A stretch of DNA of 64,000 nucleotides from 02-FULL-45-11b sp041663485 (GTDB lineage: Bacteria; Patescibacteriota; Patescibacteriia; Buchananbacterales; UBA6539). The notes beneath the pieces were generated by a model. It was given only the letters and a program-made list of their open reading frames with translations. It ran no database searches and was not told the origin of the DNA. Positions 17,273 to 25,659 of the stretch are shown here, in pieces (positions within the stretch are counted from its first letter, which is position 1; every line of letters begins with the position of its first letter). Position numbers and translations under genes: made by a program. Location of the stretch: the NCBI GenBank assembly GCA_041663485.1, contig JBAYMO010000001.1, forward strand, positions 21,725-85,724. Direction: 5' to 3'.

Positions 17273-17829
17273 ATGAAAACATTAAGAATAGCTTTAATAT
17301 TTTTACCAGCTTCTTTTTTGCAATCACTCAAAGTCAATAACTTATTTTTATCTTTCATCTTTTTAATAACATATTGCACCGAATACTCCAAAGTAGCACC
17401 ACGTCGGCCCATTTCGTGCAATAATACTAAACATCCCGGCAAAGTTACAAACTTAAAACATTCGGCATTCTTGACCACTTCCGCAACTACTGATTTAGCT
17501 AAAACTTTATCATGATGCGCTTGAATTGAATTAATGATTACCTCTTGATCATCTTTTTCAATCCGCCATTTATTCAAATACGGTCTGACGAATTTAGCGC
17601 TTAAATTATAATGATTACTTTGCACTCGCCCGCCGATTTTCTCGTCAAAAACCGTATGAGCTAAATACAGAGAAATCTTGACTAAATTTTTATCTACCTT
17701 ATATTTTTTGGCCAATTGCTCTCCTTTGCCCACCGCCAACTCAGTTAGTAACCAAGCCGGCGCGCCATTTTTCTTGGTTTGGCTAAACATCAACTGCTTG
17801 GCTTTTTCGATATTAGCTTCAGTTATCAT
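17260..17829 (-). CDS. HD-like domain protein with altered metal motif
   Basis: 189 residues from the ATG at 17829 (a GTG lies nine bases earlier). The pattern of helices matches HD phosphohydrolases: a central YLAHTVFDE where HD proteins read LLHD, then SNHYNLSA and a closing SIQAHHDK. The HD doublet is therefore HT, which should weaken or abolish the usual metal site, although nearby His residues remain. No other domain is attached. Context between eno and gpmI suggests a role linked to the glycolytic operon, but this is only position. I am fairly sure of the fold and unsure of activity. Confidence 0.65.
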   Translation of the reverse strand: MITEANIEKAKQLMFSQTKKNGAPAWLLTELAVGKGEQLAKKYKVDKNLVKISLYLAHTVFDEKIGGRVQSNHYNLSAKFVRPYLNKWRIEKDDQEVIINSIQAHHDKVLAKSVVAEVVKNAECFKFVTLPGCLVLLHEMGRRGATLEYSVQYVIKKMKDKNKLLTLSDCKKEAGKNIKAILNVFMCLN

Positions 17830-17847
17830 AACAAACACTTCAATTCT

Positions 17848-19104
17848 TTATTTTAATTCACTTTCAATTTCTAATAATCGATTATACTTTTCCACTCTTT
17901 CCGAACGCGACAAAGAACCGGTTTTAATAAATTCCGAATTAACCGCCACTGCCAAATCCGCGATCGTCGTATCACCGGTTTCACCTGAACGATGGGAAAT
18001 GGAAGTCTTATAATGATTTTTGTGCGCCAATTCAATCGCGTCAATGGTTTCTGACAAAGTACCGATTTGATTTAATTTAATTAAAATCGCGTTGGCCACC
18101 TTTTCGTCTATCCCCCGTTTTAGTCTGGCTACGTTAGTCACAAACAAATCATCGCCAACCAAAGTAATTTTATCGCCAATTTCTTTCGTCAGTATTTGCC
18201 AATTTTGCCAATCATCCTCGGCCAGGCCGTCTTCGATGGAAATTATCGGATATTTTTCGATCCAAGATTTCTCCATCGCCACCATGGCTTGCGGTGAAAT
18301 AGTTTTTTTATCAGCCTTCAAATCATAATCTTTATTTTTTTCATCATAGAATTCCGTTGAAGCCGCATCAATGGCTAACATAACATCGGCTCCTGCTTGA
18401 TATCCGGCCGCGGCAATGGCTTGCAAGATAAAATCAAAAGCTTTCTCGTTACCCGGCAGCTGCGGCGCGTATCCGCCCTCATCACCTTTTAAAGTAGGAT
18501 AATTGCTGGCTTTCAAAATCTTGCCCAAGGCGGCAAAGACTTCCGCGCCGCAGCGGACGCGTTCGGCAAGTTTTTTCTGTTGCGGCACAATCATAAATTC
18601 CTGAATATCCAACGACCAATCCGCGTGCGCTCCGCCGTTTAATATATTCATGGTCGGATACGGCAAAATCCAATTCTTATACTTCAGCTTATAAGTCTGA
18701 CGAATATATTGATACAATGGTTTTTTTGCCGAGGCAGCACTCGCTTTGGCCAAAGCCAAAGAAACGCCTAAAATCGCGTTAGCCCCCAGTTTGGATTTAG
18801 TTTCCGTGCCATCCAGCTTAATCATTTTTTCATCCAACATTCTTTGCTTACCAGTGTCTTGACCGACCAATTTTTTAGCAATAATTTTATTGACATTACT
18901 AACCGCCTTTTGCACGCCTTTGCCGTTATACCGATTTTTATCATTATCGCGAAGCTCCAAGGCTTCGTGAGCGCCAGTAGAAGCGCCAGACGGCACAGAG
19001 GCTTTGGCCACAATGCCATTAGCTAAAGTCAAAATAACTTCCACGGTTGGATTACCGCGTGAGTCTAAAATTTCAAGAGCTTTAAGGGATTTTATTTTCG
19101 GCAT
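17848..19104 (-). CDS. eno: Enolase
   Basis: 418 residues. Signatures: LDSRGNPTVEV and SGASTG near the N-terminus, the metal ligands in MLAIDAAS, SIEDGLAEDDW and LVGDDLFVTN, catalytic Lys in LIKLNQIGT, and SHRSGETGDTTIADLAV near the C-terminus. It converts 2-phosphoglycerate to phosphoenolpyruvate. The start follows an AT-rich leader with no SD. It heads the run eno, HD-like gene, gpmI B, gpmI A, consecutive glycolytic steps. Slightly short of the common 430 residues at the C-terminus. Confidence 0.98.
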   Translation of the reverse strand: MPKIKSLKALEILDSRGNPTVEVILTLANGIVAKASVPSGASTGAHEALELRDNDKNRYNGKGVQKAVSNVNKIIAKKLVGQDTGKQRMLDEKMIKLDGTETKSKLGANAILGVSLALAKASAASAKKPLYQYIRQTYKLKYKNWILPYPTMNILNGGAHADWSLDIQEFMIVPQQKKLAERVRCGAEVFAALGKILKASNYPTLKGDEGGYAPQLPGNEKAFDFILQAIAAAGYQAGADVMLAIDAASTEFYDEKNKDYDLKADKKTISPQAMVAMEKSWIEKYPIISIEDGLAEDDWQNWQILTKEIGDKITLVGDDLFVTNVARLKRGIDEKVANAILIKLNQIGTLSETIDAIELAHKNHYKTSISHRSGETGDTTIADLAVAVNSEFIKTGSLSRSERVEKYNRLLEIESELK

Positions 19105-19126
19105 GATTGAATTAATTAAATATTTA

Positions 19127-20287
19127 TTACTTCACAAACTTAAACGCTTTAGAGAAAATGCTACCGTCAATTAAGTCGTCGGTTGAGGTACCAAATCGCA
19201 TTATTTCTGCGGTTATCTTTTTTACACCTGGCAAGTCCGGTTCTTTCTTGAAAAAATCATCATACAAATCAACAACAGCACTAACAGTTTGTCCGGGCTT
19301 AATGATGTCAAATAAAGTCACTGGGGTTTGCAACTGATTGGAGTCAGAGAGAGTCACATCAAAATCCACACCATCTAAAGCAGCCTTGGTGCCGATATTT
19401 TTAATAAAAACTTCAGCCTCGGTGTTTTCGTCGTTGACTTTTGGCGGATTAGGATAAACTTTTATATCAGTAACGACTAAATCAACTTTTGAATCTGACA
19501 GCTCAAGTCTTCTTAATTCATCTTTTTCCACATTATAAGCTTCAATCCCTTTATTTAAGGTCTCAATCGCTGCGAATTTCCAGGCGCCGCCCTCTTTAAT
19601 AAACAATACATCACCACCAACAGTTCGACCGTTTTTGTATATGACCGTCTGGTTAACCAGATAATTCTGTCCGTTTTTAACCGGATTTGTATATTTTATA
19701 TCAGCAATGCTATTATCTATTTTTACGCCAAATCCAAATAGCTCAAAAGTCTTTTCGCTAAACAAAGACTGATAGGTAGAAGTGGCAACTGGTGTTTTCG
19801 ATAATTCCGCTGCGCGAAGTTTATTCATTACCTCCTGCAATGATGCTAAATCATCTAAGGGTTTAAGGCTATAATCGGCAAAAGAGTTAATAATTGCGTC
19901 AGAGACATTATAGGTCTTGGCCTTAGAATATTTTTTTAGCTCGACTAAATTCTTAATCAAATATTTTTTCTGCTCTTTTATCAAATAAATTTTACCCTTG
20001 GTCGATTTGAGCAAAACGCCATCAGCATACTTACTTTCAACATAATTCTGATAGGCATCAGTTACGCTCTTGTCTACAAAAATAATCTTTTGACTCTTGT
20101 ATTTTTTTAGCTCGGCTAAAGTTTTAAGATGCAGTTTTTTTTGCTGCTTAATGACATAAACCTTATTACTTGAATCGCGCAACAGTGTCCCATCGGGATA
20201 CTGGGTAACGGCTAAAACTTCACCGGTACAAAACAAAAATCCGAATAGCACCAAGCTAAAAACCAAAGAAAAAAGCAGTTTTTTCAT
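19127..20287 (-). CDS. Exported surface protein with duplicated repeat and CARDB-like domain
   Basis: 386 residues. Signal peptide at 1-26 (hydrophobic core LVFSLVLFGFLFCTG, cleavage near VLA). Two tandem copies of a roughly 55-residue module follow: YPDGTLLRD...VYVIKQQKK...LAELKKY and YADGVLLKS...IYLIKEQKK...LVELKKY. A middle region (170-255) has the look of a stress-sensing alpha/beta domain, and the C-terminus (about 265-375) is a CARDB-like beta sandwich with VTDIKVYPNPPKVNDE. Such proteins are typical of CPR surfaces and may bind glycan or protein. It is downstream of the SIMPL gene. Confidence 0.75.
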   Translation of the reverse strand: MKKLLFSLVFSLVLFGFLFCTGEVLAVTQYPDGTLLRDSSNKVYVIKQQKKLHLKTLAELKKYKSQKIIFVDKSVTDAYQNYVESKYADGVLLKSTKGKIYLIKEQKKYLIKNLVELKKYSKAKTYNVSDAIINSFADYSLKPLDDLASLQEVMNKLRAAELSKTPVATSTYQSLFSEKTFELFGFGVKIDNSIADIKYTNPVKNGQNYLVNQTVIYKNGRTVGGDVLFIKEGGAWKFAAIETLNKGIEAYNVEKDELRRLELSDSKVDLVVTDIKVYPNPPKVNDENTEAEVFIKNIGTKAALDGVDFDVTLSDSNQLQTPVTLFDIIKPGQTVSAVVDLYDDFFKKEPDLPGVKKITAEIMRFGTSTDDLIDGSIFSKAFKFVK

Positions 20288-20304
20288 AGACTTAAAATTT
20301 TATT

Positions 20305-21093
20305 TTATAGCACCTCGTAAGTTACCATGACGTCAACTACAATATCTTGACTGCCAACTTCAACCGCCGGAGCCGGCGCCGCGCCACCCACACCCACAGC
20401 CGCCTCTGACTTCATGGAATAATCACGATAGACCGGCACAACAGAATTTTGCGTACTTTCGGCAAAAGAGACCAATTTACCTAATTTAACTCCCGCGATT
20501 TTAGCCAAGGCTTCGGCTTTTTCTTTCGCGTTAGCCAGCGCCTTTTCTCGGGCTTGTTGTTTTAATTTTTCCGGTTCATCAATGGTAAAATTCAAGCTGC
20601 CGATTTGATTAGCCCCCAAAGTACCGGCCTGCGAAATGATACTGCCGATTTTGTCCAAATTTCTAATCTTAATCGTCACGGATTGTGACACTGTGTAGCC
20701 GCGCAAAACTTGCTGGCCGTTGCTGTAGTCGTAACGGGGATAAATATTGTAATTGGCAGTTTGAATATCTTTAGCGTCAATGCCGGCACCTTTAAGCTGC
20801 GCAATAATTTTATTCATCTTGTCGGTATTTTCTTTTTGCGCATCGGCTACTTTTTCTTTTTGAGTTTCAATGCCTAAAGAAATTTGGGCAATATCGGGCA
20901 CGGCATTAATTTTGCCTTCGCCGTCGATGCTAATGGTGTAAGTCTGCTGACTCTCGCGGCCAATGTAATCATGCTTTTTGACTTCATTCCAAGTTAACAC
21001 CGACATAAATACTACGAGAAAAACTGTAACAATGGTGCCAAGAATTTTCCAAACCGGCACATGATTACAGCAACATTTTTTTTCGTCTTCCAT
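20305..21093 (-). CDS. SIMPL (DUF541) domain protein, membrane-anchored
   Basis: 262 residues. A Cys-rich KKCCCNH start is followed by one membrane segment (about 14-34), then a SIMPL domain (about 45-260) with the characteristic TISIDGEGKINAVPDIAQI start, the NYNIYPRYDY repeat and the QQAREKALANAKEKAEAL helix. The domain is exposed outside the membrane. SIMPL proteins are linked to envelope stress (BP26/OMP28 and YggE families), with no known enzyme activity. An odd point is the three consecutive Cys residues just before the membrane segment, which could hold a metal or an acyl group. It lies 10 bases from pgk and probably shares its transcript. Confidence 0.88.
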   Translation of the reverse strand: MEDEKKCCCNHVPVWKILGTIVTVFLVVFMSVLTWNEVKKHDYIGRESQQTYTISIDGEGKINAVPDIAQISLGIETQKEKVADAQKENTDKMNKIIAQLKGAGIDAKDIQTANYNIYPRYDYSNGQQVLRGYTVSQSVTIKIRNLDKIGSIISQAGTLGANQIGSLNFTIDEPEKLKQQAREKALANAKEKAEALAKIAGVKLGKLVSFAESTQNSVVPVYRDYSMKSEAAVGVGGAAPAPAVEVGSQDIVVDVMVTYEVL

Positions 21094-21103
21094 AAATTTT
21101 AAA

Positions 21104-22333
21104 TTAATTTTTAATAATATTTTTTAAAGCGGGCAAAATTTTTCCCGACATTAATTCCAAGCTGGCGCCGCCACCGGTTGAAATATGGCTGAATTTCCCC
21201 TCAAGCTTGTATTTAGCCACCACCATTTCCGTATCGCCGCCGCCAATGACCGACATGGCCTTGCTCCTGGCCACCGCCTCCGCAATTTTTCTGGTGCCAA
21301 AAGCGAATTTGTCAATTTCAAAAACACCCATGGGTCCGTTCCAAAAAATTGTCTTGGCCTGTTTTAATTCAAATAAATAATTGGCAATGGTTTTAGGTCC
21401 AATATCCAAAAACATCCACCGCTTATCAATTTTTTGATGATTTTGTAAATCAACCATTTCCACCAAAGAATGCTGGTCAATTTTATTGCCCGAGAGCATA
21501 TCAACCGGTAAAACAATTTTTTGTTTATGATGTTTTAATAAATCTTTGGCAAATTTTACGATATCGACATTTTTTCTTTTGGCCTTATCAACAAAGGATG
21601 ATTCCACCAGAGATTTACCAATTTCAAAACCCTGGGCTTTTAAAAATACGTTGGCGGCGCCCCCGCCGATCAAAACTTTATCGGCTACTTTGATTAAATG
21701 GTCTAAGACGGCAATTTTGTCTGACATTTTAGCGCCGCCCAGAACGACCACGAAAGGTTTTTGGGGGTTTTGAGCCACGCCAGTTAAAACTTTTATTTCC
21801 TTTTGCAGCAAGAACCCGGCATAACTCGGCAATAATTCCGTAATCCCCGTCGTCGAAGCATGGACGCGATGAGCCTGAGCGAACGCGTCAAAGCAAATTA
21901 AATCACTGCCATGAACCAAAAGCTTGGCGAATAATTTATTATTTTCTTCTTCCTGGTGATAAAATCTGACATTTTCCAGCATAACAATCTCCCCGGCCTT
22001 CATCTTACTGATTTTTTCGAAAACCTTTGGTCCCACGCAATCATCCAGCTTCTTTACCGGTTTTTTAATTAACTTCGCTAAGGCCTTAGCCACCGAATCC
22101 ATTTTCAATTTTTCCACCATTTTGCCGTCCGGCCGACCCAACCACGATAAAACCACCACTCGACATTTGTTTTTCAAAAGAAATCTTAAGGTGGGCAAAG
22201 TCTCTCTAATTCTACGATCATCAAATACTTGCCAACTTCCATCTTTTAAGACTAATGGCAAATCATAAGCCACGCGAAATAAAACCGTCTTGCCTCTTAA
22301 ATTTTTTACCTCCCTGATTGATTTAAGTTTCAT
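21104..22333 (-). CDS. pgk: Phosphoglycerate kinase
   Basis: 409 residues from the ATG at 22333; a TTG six bases earlier is less likely. PGK landmarks: FRVAYDLP (usually RVDFNVP), the substrate-binding SWLGRPDG, LENVRFY, ASTTGI, the GGAKMSDK nucleotide loop, and the C-terminal GGGDTEM and STGGGASLEL. It makes ATP from 1,3-bisphosphoglycerate. The change of RVDFN to RVAYD at the N-terminus alters a usually conserved substrate Asp by one place and is worth noting. A strong promoter lies about 50 bases upstream. It is followed by the SIMPL and surface protein genes. Confidence 0.96.
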   Translation of the reverse strand: MKLKSIREVKNLRGKTVLFRVAYDLPLVLKDGSWQVFDDRRIRETLPTLRFLLKNKCRVVVLSWLGRPDGKMVEKLKMDSVAKALAKLIKKPVKKLDDCVGPKVFEKISKMKAGEIVMLENVRFYHQEEENNKLFAKLLVHGSDLICFDAFAQAHRVHASTTGITELLPSYAGFLLQKEIKVLTGVAQNPQKPFVVVLGGAKMSDKIAVLDHLIKVADKVLIGGGAANVFLKAQGFEIGKSLVESSFVDKAKRKNVDIVKFAKDLLKHHKQKIVLPVDMLSGNKIDQHSLVEMVDLQNHQKIDKRWMFLDIGPKTIANYLFELKQAKTIFWNGPMGVFEIDKFAFGTRKIAEAVARSKAMSVIGGGDTEMVVAKYKLEGKFSHISTGGGASLELMSGKILPALKNIIKN

Positions 22334-22383
22334 TATCAAGTTTTTAATTATTTCGTCTTCAAAATAATTACTTCGGTATTGAA

Positions 22384-22413
22384 ATTATAACATAAAAAGC
22401 CAGGATTCAGCAA
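22384..22413 (-). promoter_or_regulatory. Promoter of pgk
   Basis: On the minus strand, TTGCTG (22408-22413), 18-base spacer, TATAAT (22384-22389). Leader about 45 bases, without an SD. Confidence 0.65.
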
Positions 22414-22458
22414 GGCAAAATTTAAAAATAATGATTAACAAATTCTAGCCGCTCACGA

Positions 22459-22713
22459 CTACTCCCCTTCAATCTCCACCAGCTTCCAGGTGCTGCCCGC
22501 TACCGGTCTGATTTCAATTTCTGCCATTTTAGCCGGAGTTTGACTGGCCAGCAATTTCAAATTATAGGCTAAATTTTCTGGATTTATCTCCTGACTATGC
22601 TCAACAACAGAGCCAAGTTCAATCACTATTTTTTTTATTTCTTTGATTTTGTTTTCGGCCGCCTTTTCTAAAACTAATTTCAAAATCAAATCGGCCGCGT
22701 GAAGATCATGCAT
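22459..22713 (-). CDS. hypA: HypA-like nickel protein lacking the zinc-finger domain
   Basis: 84 residues from the ATG at 22713, chosen because it restores the family's Met-His N-terminus (MHDLHAAD), where His2 binds nickel. An alternative upstream start would bury it. The alpha/beta part matches HypA (IKKIVIELGSVVEHSQEINPENLAYNLKLL), including the IxIG-like strand and helix. The family's C-terminal zinc module with two CxxC pairs is missing: the protein has no Cys and ends shortly after a WKLVEIEGE strand. HypA hands nickel to HypB and the hydrogenase large subunit. It follows hydA by 17 bases and closes the hydrogenase block. The missing zinc domain is probably real, since no frameshifted Cys-rich continuation is visible downstream. 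Confidence 0.72.
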   Translation of the reverse strand: MHDLHAADLILKLVLEKAAENKIKEIKKIVIELGSVVEHSQEINPENLAYNLKLLASQTPAKMAEIEIRPVAGSTWKLVEIEGE

Positions 22714-22730
22714 AAAAAAATAATTATTAT

Positions 22731-24017
22731 TTAATGAGTCGCGCAAGAAATGCAAGGATCATACGCGCGAATCATAGCTCGAATTTTTTGTTCACGTTCC
22801 GTCGCATTCATCTGAGCCAAGCCTGGCATATACGTCATTAAATCCTGTTCAATATTATTTAAAAATTGAACCGTCGGTGTGATAATGTCGGCTTTGACAA
22901 TAATACCATTCTCATCGATTCGCAACATATCATACAATATGCCCCGAGGCGCTTCCATAATTGAATATCCGGTTCTAACTTTACCCAAAGGATTGGCGCC
23001 GGCAATTAAATTTAATTTCTTAGCCAAACTTTCTTCGGGTTTTAAATTTTTAATTATGTCTTTTAATAATAATCCGGCGGTTTCTGTGGCATGAACTAAC
23101 TCAATGGCTTGAGCCAAGACGTTGTAAAAAGTATTATAAATGGGAAATTCTAATTTTAAATCAGCTACCACCTTTTTGGCCAAAGGGCTGAGCCGATTGT
23201 GATTAATATTTAATCTGGCTAATGCGCCCACCATAAAACTCTTACCTTTATAATTGGCCCGCTTGGCTGCCGTGGCCAACAGCTGGTATTCATCAATGGC
23301 TTTACCGTAGTGATTAGCGCCAATAATCTTGCCTGATAAAAATTTTACTTGCCCGTCATAAATAGCATATTCTTTACTATTTACCAAACAGGCATATTCT
23401 TGTTCTCGATAAAAATTTGGTATGGGCATTCTCGAAGCAAATAAAACCAGATTCATCGCCGATTCCATGGCTTGTTCCCAGTCGCCTAGAATCTCTTGTA
23501 ATTTTTTCTTTTTAGGCAAAACTTTGAAACCGCCAACCTCACAGGCAATCGGATGAACGGCGCGGCCGGCTACCGCTTCTAAAATCGCTAAAGCAAATTG
23601 TCGACTATTAATAGCCGCCTGGGCTTCGGTGGGGTGATTTTTAATAAAATCAAGATCATCTTTGACGCCATAAAAATCCGGCATGGATAAAAAATAAAGG
23701 TGCAAAGCGTGACTATGGATGACCTGGCATAATTCCATTAATTTTCGCAACCTAACTGTTTGGTCGCTGGGATGTAAATTAAAAGCGTCTTCAATACACT
23801 TGATAGTATTTAAAGAATGAACAACCGGACAAATACCACAAATCCTGGCGGTAATAATCGGCACATCACTATAGTGCCGACCAACCAAAATGCTTTCGAT
23901 TAATCTCACACCCTCAGTAGTTTTTATTTTGGCCGCAGCCATGTCACCATCAAAAATATCACCAATAAAATCGGCATGACCTTCCATTTTCGCCAGATGA
24001 TTAATGACTATTTTCAT
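22731..24017 (-). CDS. hydA: [NiFe] hydrogenase large subunit (group 3b type)
   Basis: 428 residues. The nickel ligands are Cys60 and Cys63 in RICGICPVVH and Cys422 and Cys425 in DPCISCATH. The catalytic-site Arg and Pro regions look intact. It holds the Ni-Fe centre where H2 is made or split. The protein ends exactly at His428, the residue after which maturation proteases usually cut, so there is no C-terminal extension to remove. The FAD, iron-sulphur and small subunit genes upstream identify the bidirectional NAD(P)-linked sulfhydrogenase group. It is the next-to-last gene of the block, between hydD and the HypA-like gene. Confidence 0.95.
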   Translation of the reverse strand: MKIVINHLAKMEGHADFIGDIFDGDMAAAKIKTTEGVRLIESILVGRHYSDVPIITARICGICPVVHSLNTIKCIEDAFNLHPSDQTVRLRKLMELCQVIHSHALHLYFLSMPDFYGVKDDLDFIKNHPTEAQAAINSRQFALAILEAVAGRAVHPIACEVGGFKVLPKKKKLQEILGDWEQAMESAMNLVLFASRMPIPNFYREQEYACLVNSKEYAIYDGQVKFLSGKIIGANHYGKAIDEYQLLATAAKRANYKGKSFMVGALARLNINHNRLSPLAKKVVADLKLEFPIYNTFYNVLAQAIELVHATETAGLLLKDIIKNLKPEESLAKKLNLIAGANPLGKVRTGYSIMEAPRGILYDMLRIDENGIIVKADIITPTVQFLNNIEQDLMTYMPGLAQMNATEREQKIRAMIRAYDPCISCATH

Positions 24018-24029
24018 AAAATAATTTTA

Positions 24030-24866
24030 TTACTTTTTAACAATCAAATCCTTTGGCGTTTGTTCAGAGCGCCATTCTTTTTGAGCCTGATCCAACCAGT
24101 CATCCTTGACCCCAAAAACTTCTAAAACTTTTTTTACTTCAGCGGCGTCATGGCCGGCCAGAAAACAATTTTTAACAAACTTATCAACGTCGGGTTCTTC
24201 CAATAATCCACGGCAACCCCAACAAGGCTGTTTGCTATTCAAACACACCGCATTGCAACCACCCAAAGTAATTGGTCCACAGCATAAATCACTATTTTGC
24301 AATAAACATTCATTGCCGTTAAATTGACATTCCAAGCAAACTGGATTTTGAGCAATGAAGGGTTTCTTGCCGGCCAAAATCTGCAAAACAATATTTAAAA
24401 ACTCTTCACCGTTGATCGGACAAGTCGGAATTGTAAAATCAACTTTGACAATTTTGTTAATTGGTAAAATATCTAAATTATCAATTCCTTCCGGTTTTTC
24501 ATAAACCTCGCCTAAGGCTCGATATCGTCCTACCCAATTTTTCATCCGATGAATACCGCCGGTATGAGCACAGTTGCCCAAAACAATTAGCATCTTGGAT
24601 TTTTTTCTAAGTTCCTTTAATGTTTTTAAATTATTTTTTGTTACCACTGAGCCTTCCACAAAACAAACATCAAACGGCCCAAGCTCGGGCGGATCTTCTT
24701 TGACAAACCTCCATTGAACCAAATCAATTCTTTTGGCCAATTCCAAAAATCTCTGGCCTAAATCCAAAATAGCGAATTCGCATCCCTCGCAACAAGTCAG
24801 GCCAATAATTCCCACTCTCGGTTTAGCAATTTGATTAGACTTAGACGAAAATATTTTTTTAAACAT
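24030..24866 (-). CDS. hydD: [NiFe] hydrogenase small subunit
   Basis: 278 residues. The proximal cluster is built from CCEGC (Cys25, 26, 29), GNCAHTGG and PTCPINGEE. The C-terminal half has many further Cys residues (CLECQFNGNECLL, CCGPITLGGCNAVC, CWGCRG), enough for two more iron-sulphur clusters, as in cytosolic group 3 small subunits. No twin-arginine signal is present, so the complex stays in the cytosol. It passes electrons from the Ni-Fe site to the HydB/HydG module. It overlaps the end of the DUF6390-like gene by eight bases, implying coupled translation. Confidence 0.95.
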   Translation of the reverse strand: MFKKIFSSKSNQIAKPRVGIIGLTCCEGCEFAILDLGQRFLELAKRIDLVQWRFVKEDPPELGPFDVCFVEGSVVTKNNLKTLKELRKKSKMLIVLGNCAHTGGIHRMKNWVGRYRALGEVYEKPEGIDNLDILPINKIVKVDFTIPTCPINGEEFLNIVLQILAGKKPFIAQNPVCLECQFNGNECLLQNSDLCCGPITLGGCNAVCLNSKQPCWGCRGLLEEPDVDKFVKNCFLAGHDAAEVKKVLEVFGVKDDWLDQAQKEWRSEQTPKDLIVKK

Positions 24867-25638
24867 ATAAATTAGCTAGATTTAAATTATACTTAGTCCA
24901 TTTCTCTAAATTTTGTTTTTGTTCTTGAGATAAATAATCGCAAACCCAACCCCAATGAATTGATACAAAATCCCCAACTTTCAGCTCAGCCACAAATGAT
25001 TTATTATTTACTTCAAGCCAAACCTCCCTTTCAATCGGCTCAGCCAAAACTAATTTATCGCCCGCAACCGCTAACGGTTGGTATTCAATAATAATTCCTT
25101 TGGTTAAATTATTTAAATCCTTAATTTCTGATTTCTGTTCTTTAACTTTTCCCCACCCAATCCGACATTCATCCATGGTTTTAATGGTATGCTCCAAGGG
25201 ATAGTGGCCGGTTCGTTTGGGAATATTTAAAACATGAAAACTGTGATGCGGCTTGGCTCCAACCGGAATTTTGCCAAAAATTTTTTCGACCAGGGCGGGT
25301 TTAAGTTTCTTTTTTAATTTTTGTTCATCAACTAAATACTGATAAAAATTTTGCATGGAAACATTTTCCAATAATTCATTGCCCAGCCAATAAGCCTCAA
25401 CCACTTTATAATCAAACGGGTCAAGAATTTTATTTGCCTCAGCAATTAAGCGCAAATACGGAAACATGGTTTCAAATTCCCTTAACATGTTTTTCAAGCC
25501 ATCATCGCTGACGGCTTGGGCCGCATATTCAAACAGTTCGGCATTGCTATCCCCGCCGCAATAACGCAGCTTATTGGGCATAAAAGCGTAACGGGCGGCT
25601 AATAGGACTCCATCTGAATTTCTAATATTATCCGACAT
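24859..25638 (-). CDS. Hydrogenase-associated protein (DUF6390-like)
   Basis: 259 residues. Soluble, no membrane segment. The N-terminus reads LLAARYAFMPNKLRYCGGDSN; the rest is helical until a C-terminal strand region with VGDFVSIHWGWVCDYLS, which resembles the HypC-type beta-barrel turn. From memory the N-terminal motif fits DUF6390, a family found beside group 3 hydrogenase genes; I could not confirm it. Its start lies 21 bases after the EamA gene and its end overlaps hydD. The likely role is in assembly or regulation of the hydrogenase, inferred only from position and the conserved association. Confidence 0.6.
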   Translation of the reverse strand: MSDNIRNSDGVLLAARYAFMPNKLRYCGGDSNAELFEYAAQAVSDDGLKNMLREFETMFPYLRLIAEANKILDPFDYKVVEAYWLGNELLENVSMQNFYQYLVDEQKLKKKLKPALVEKIFGKIPVGAKPHHSFHVLNIPKRTGHYPLEHTIKTMDECRIGWGKVKEQKSEIKDLNNLTKGIIIEYQPLAVAGDKLVLAEPIEREVWLEVNNKSFVAELKVGDFVSIHWGWVCDYLSQEQKQNLEKWTKYNLNLANLYV

Positions 25639-25659
25639 TAATTTTTTTCTAAATTTTAC

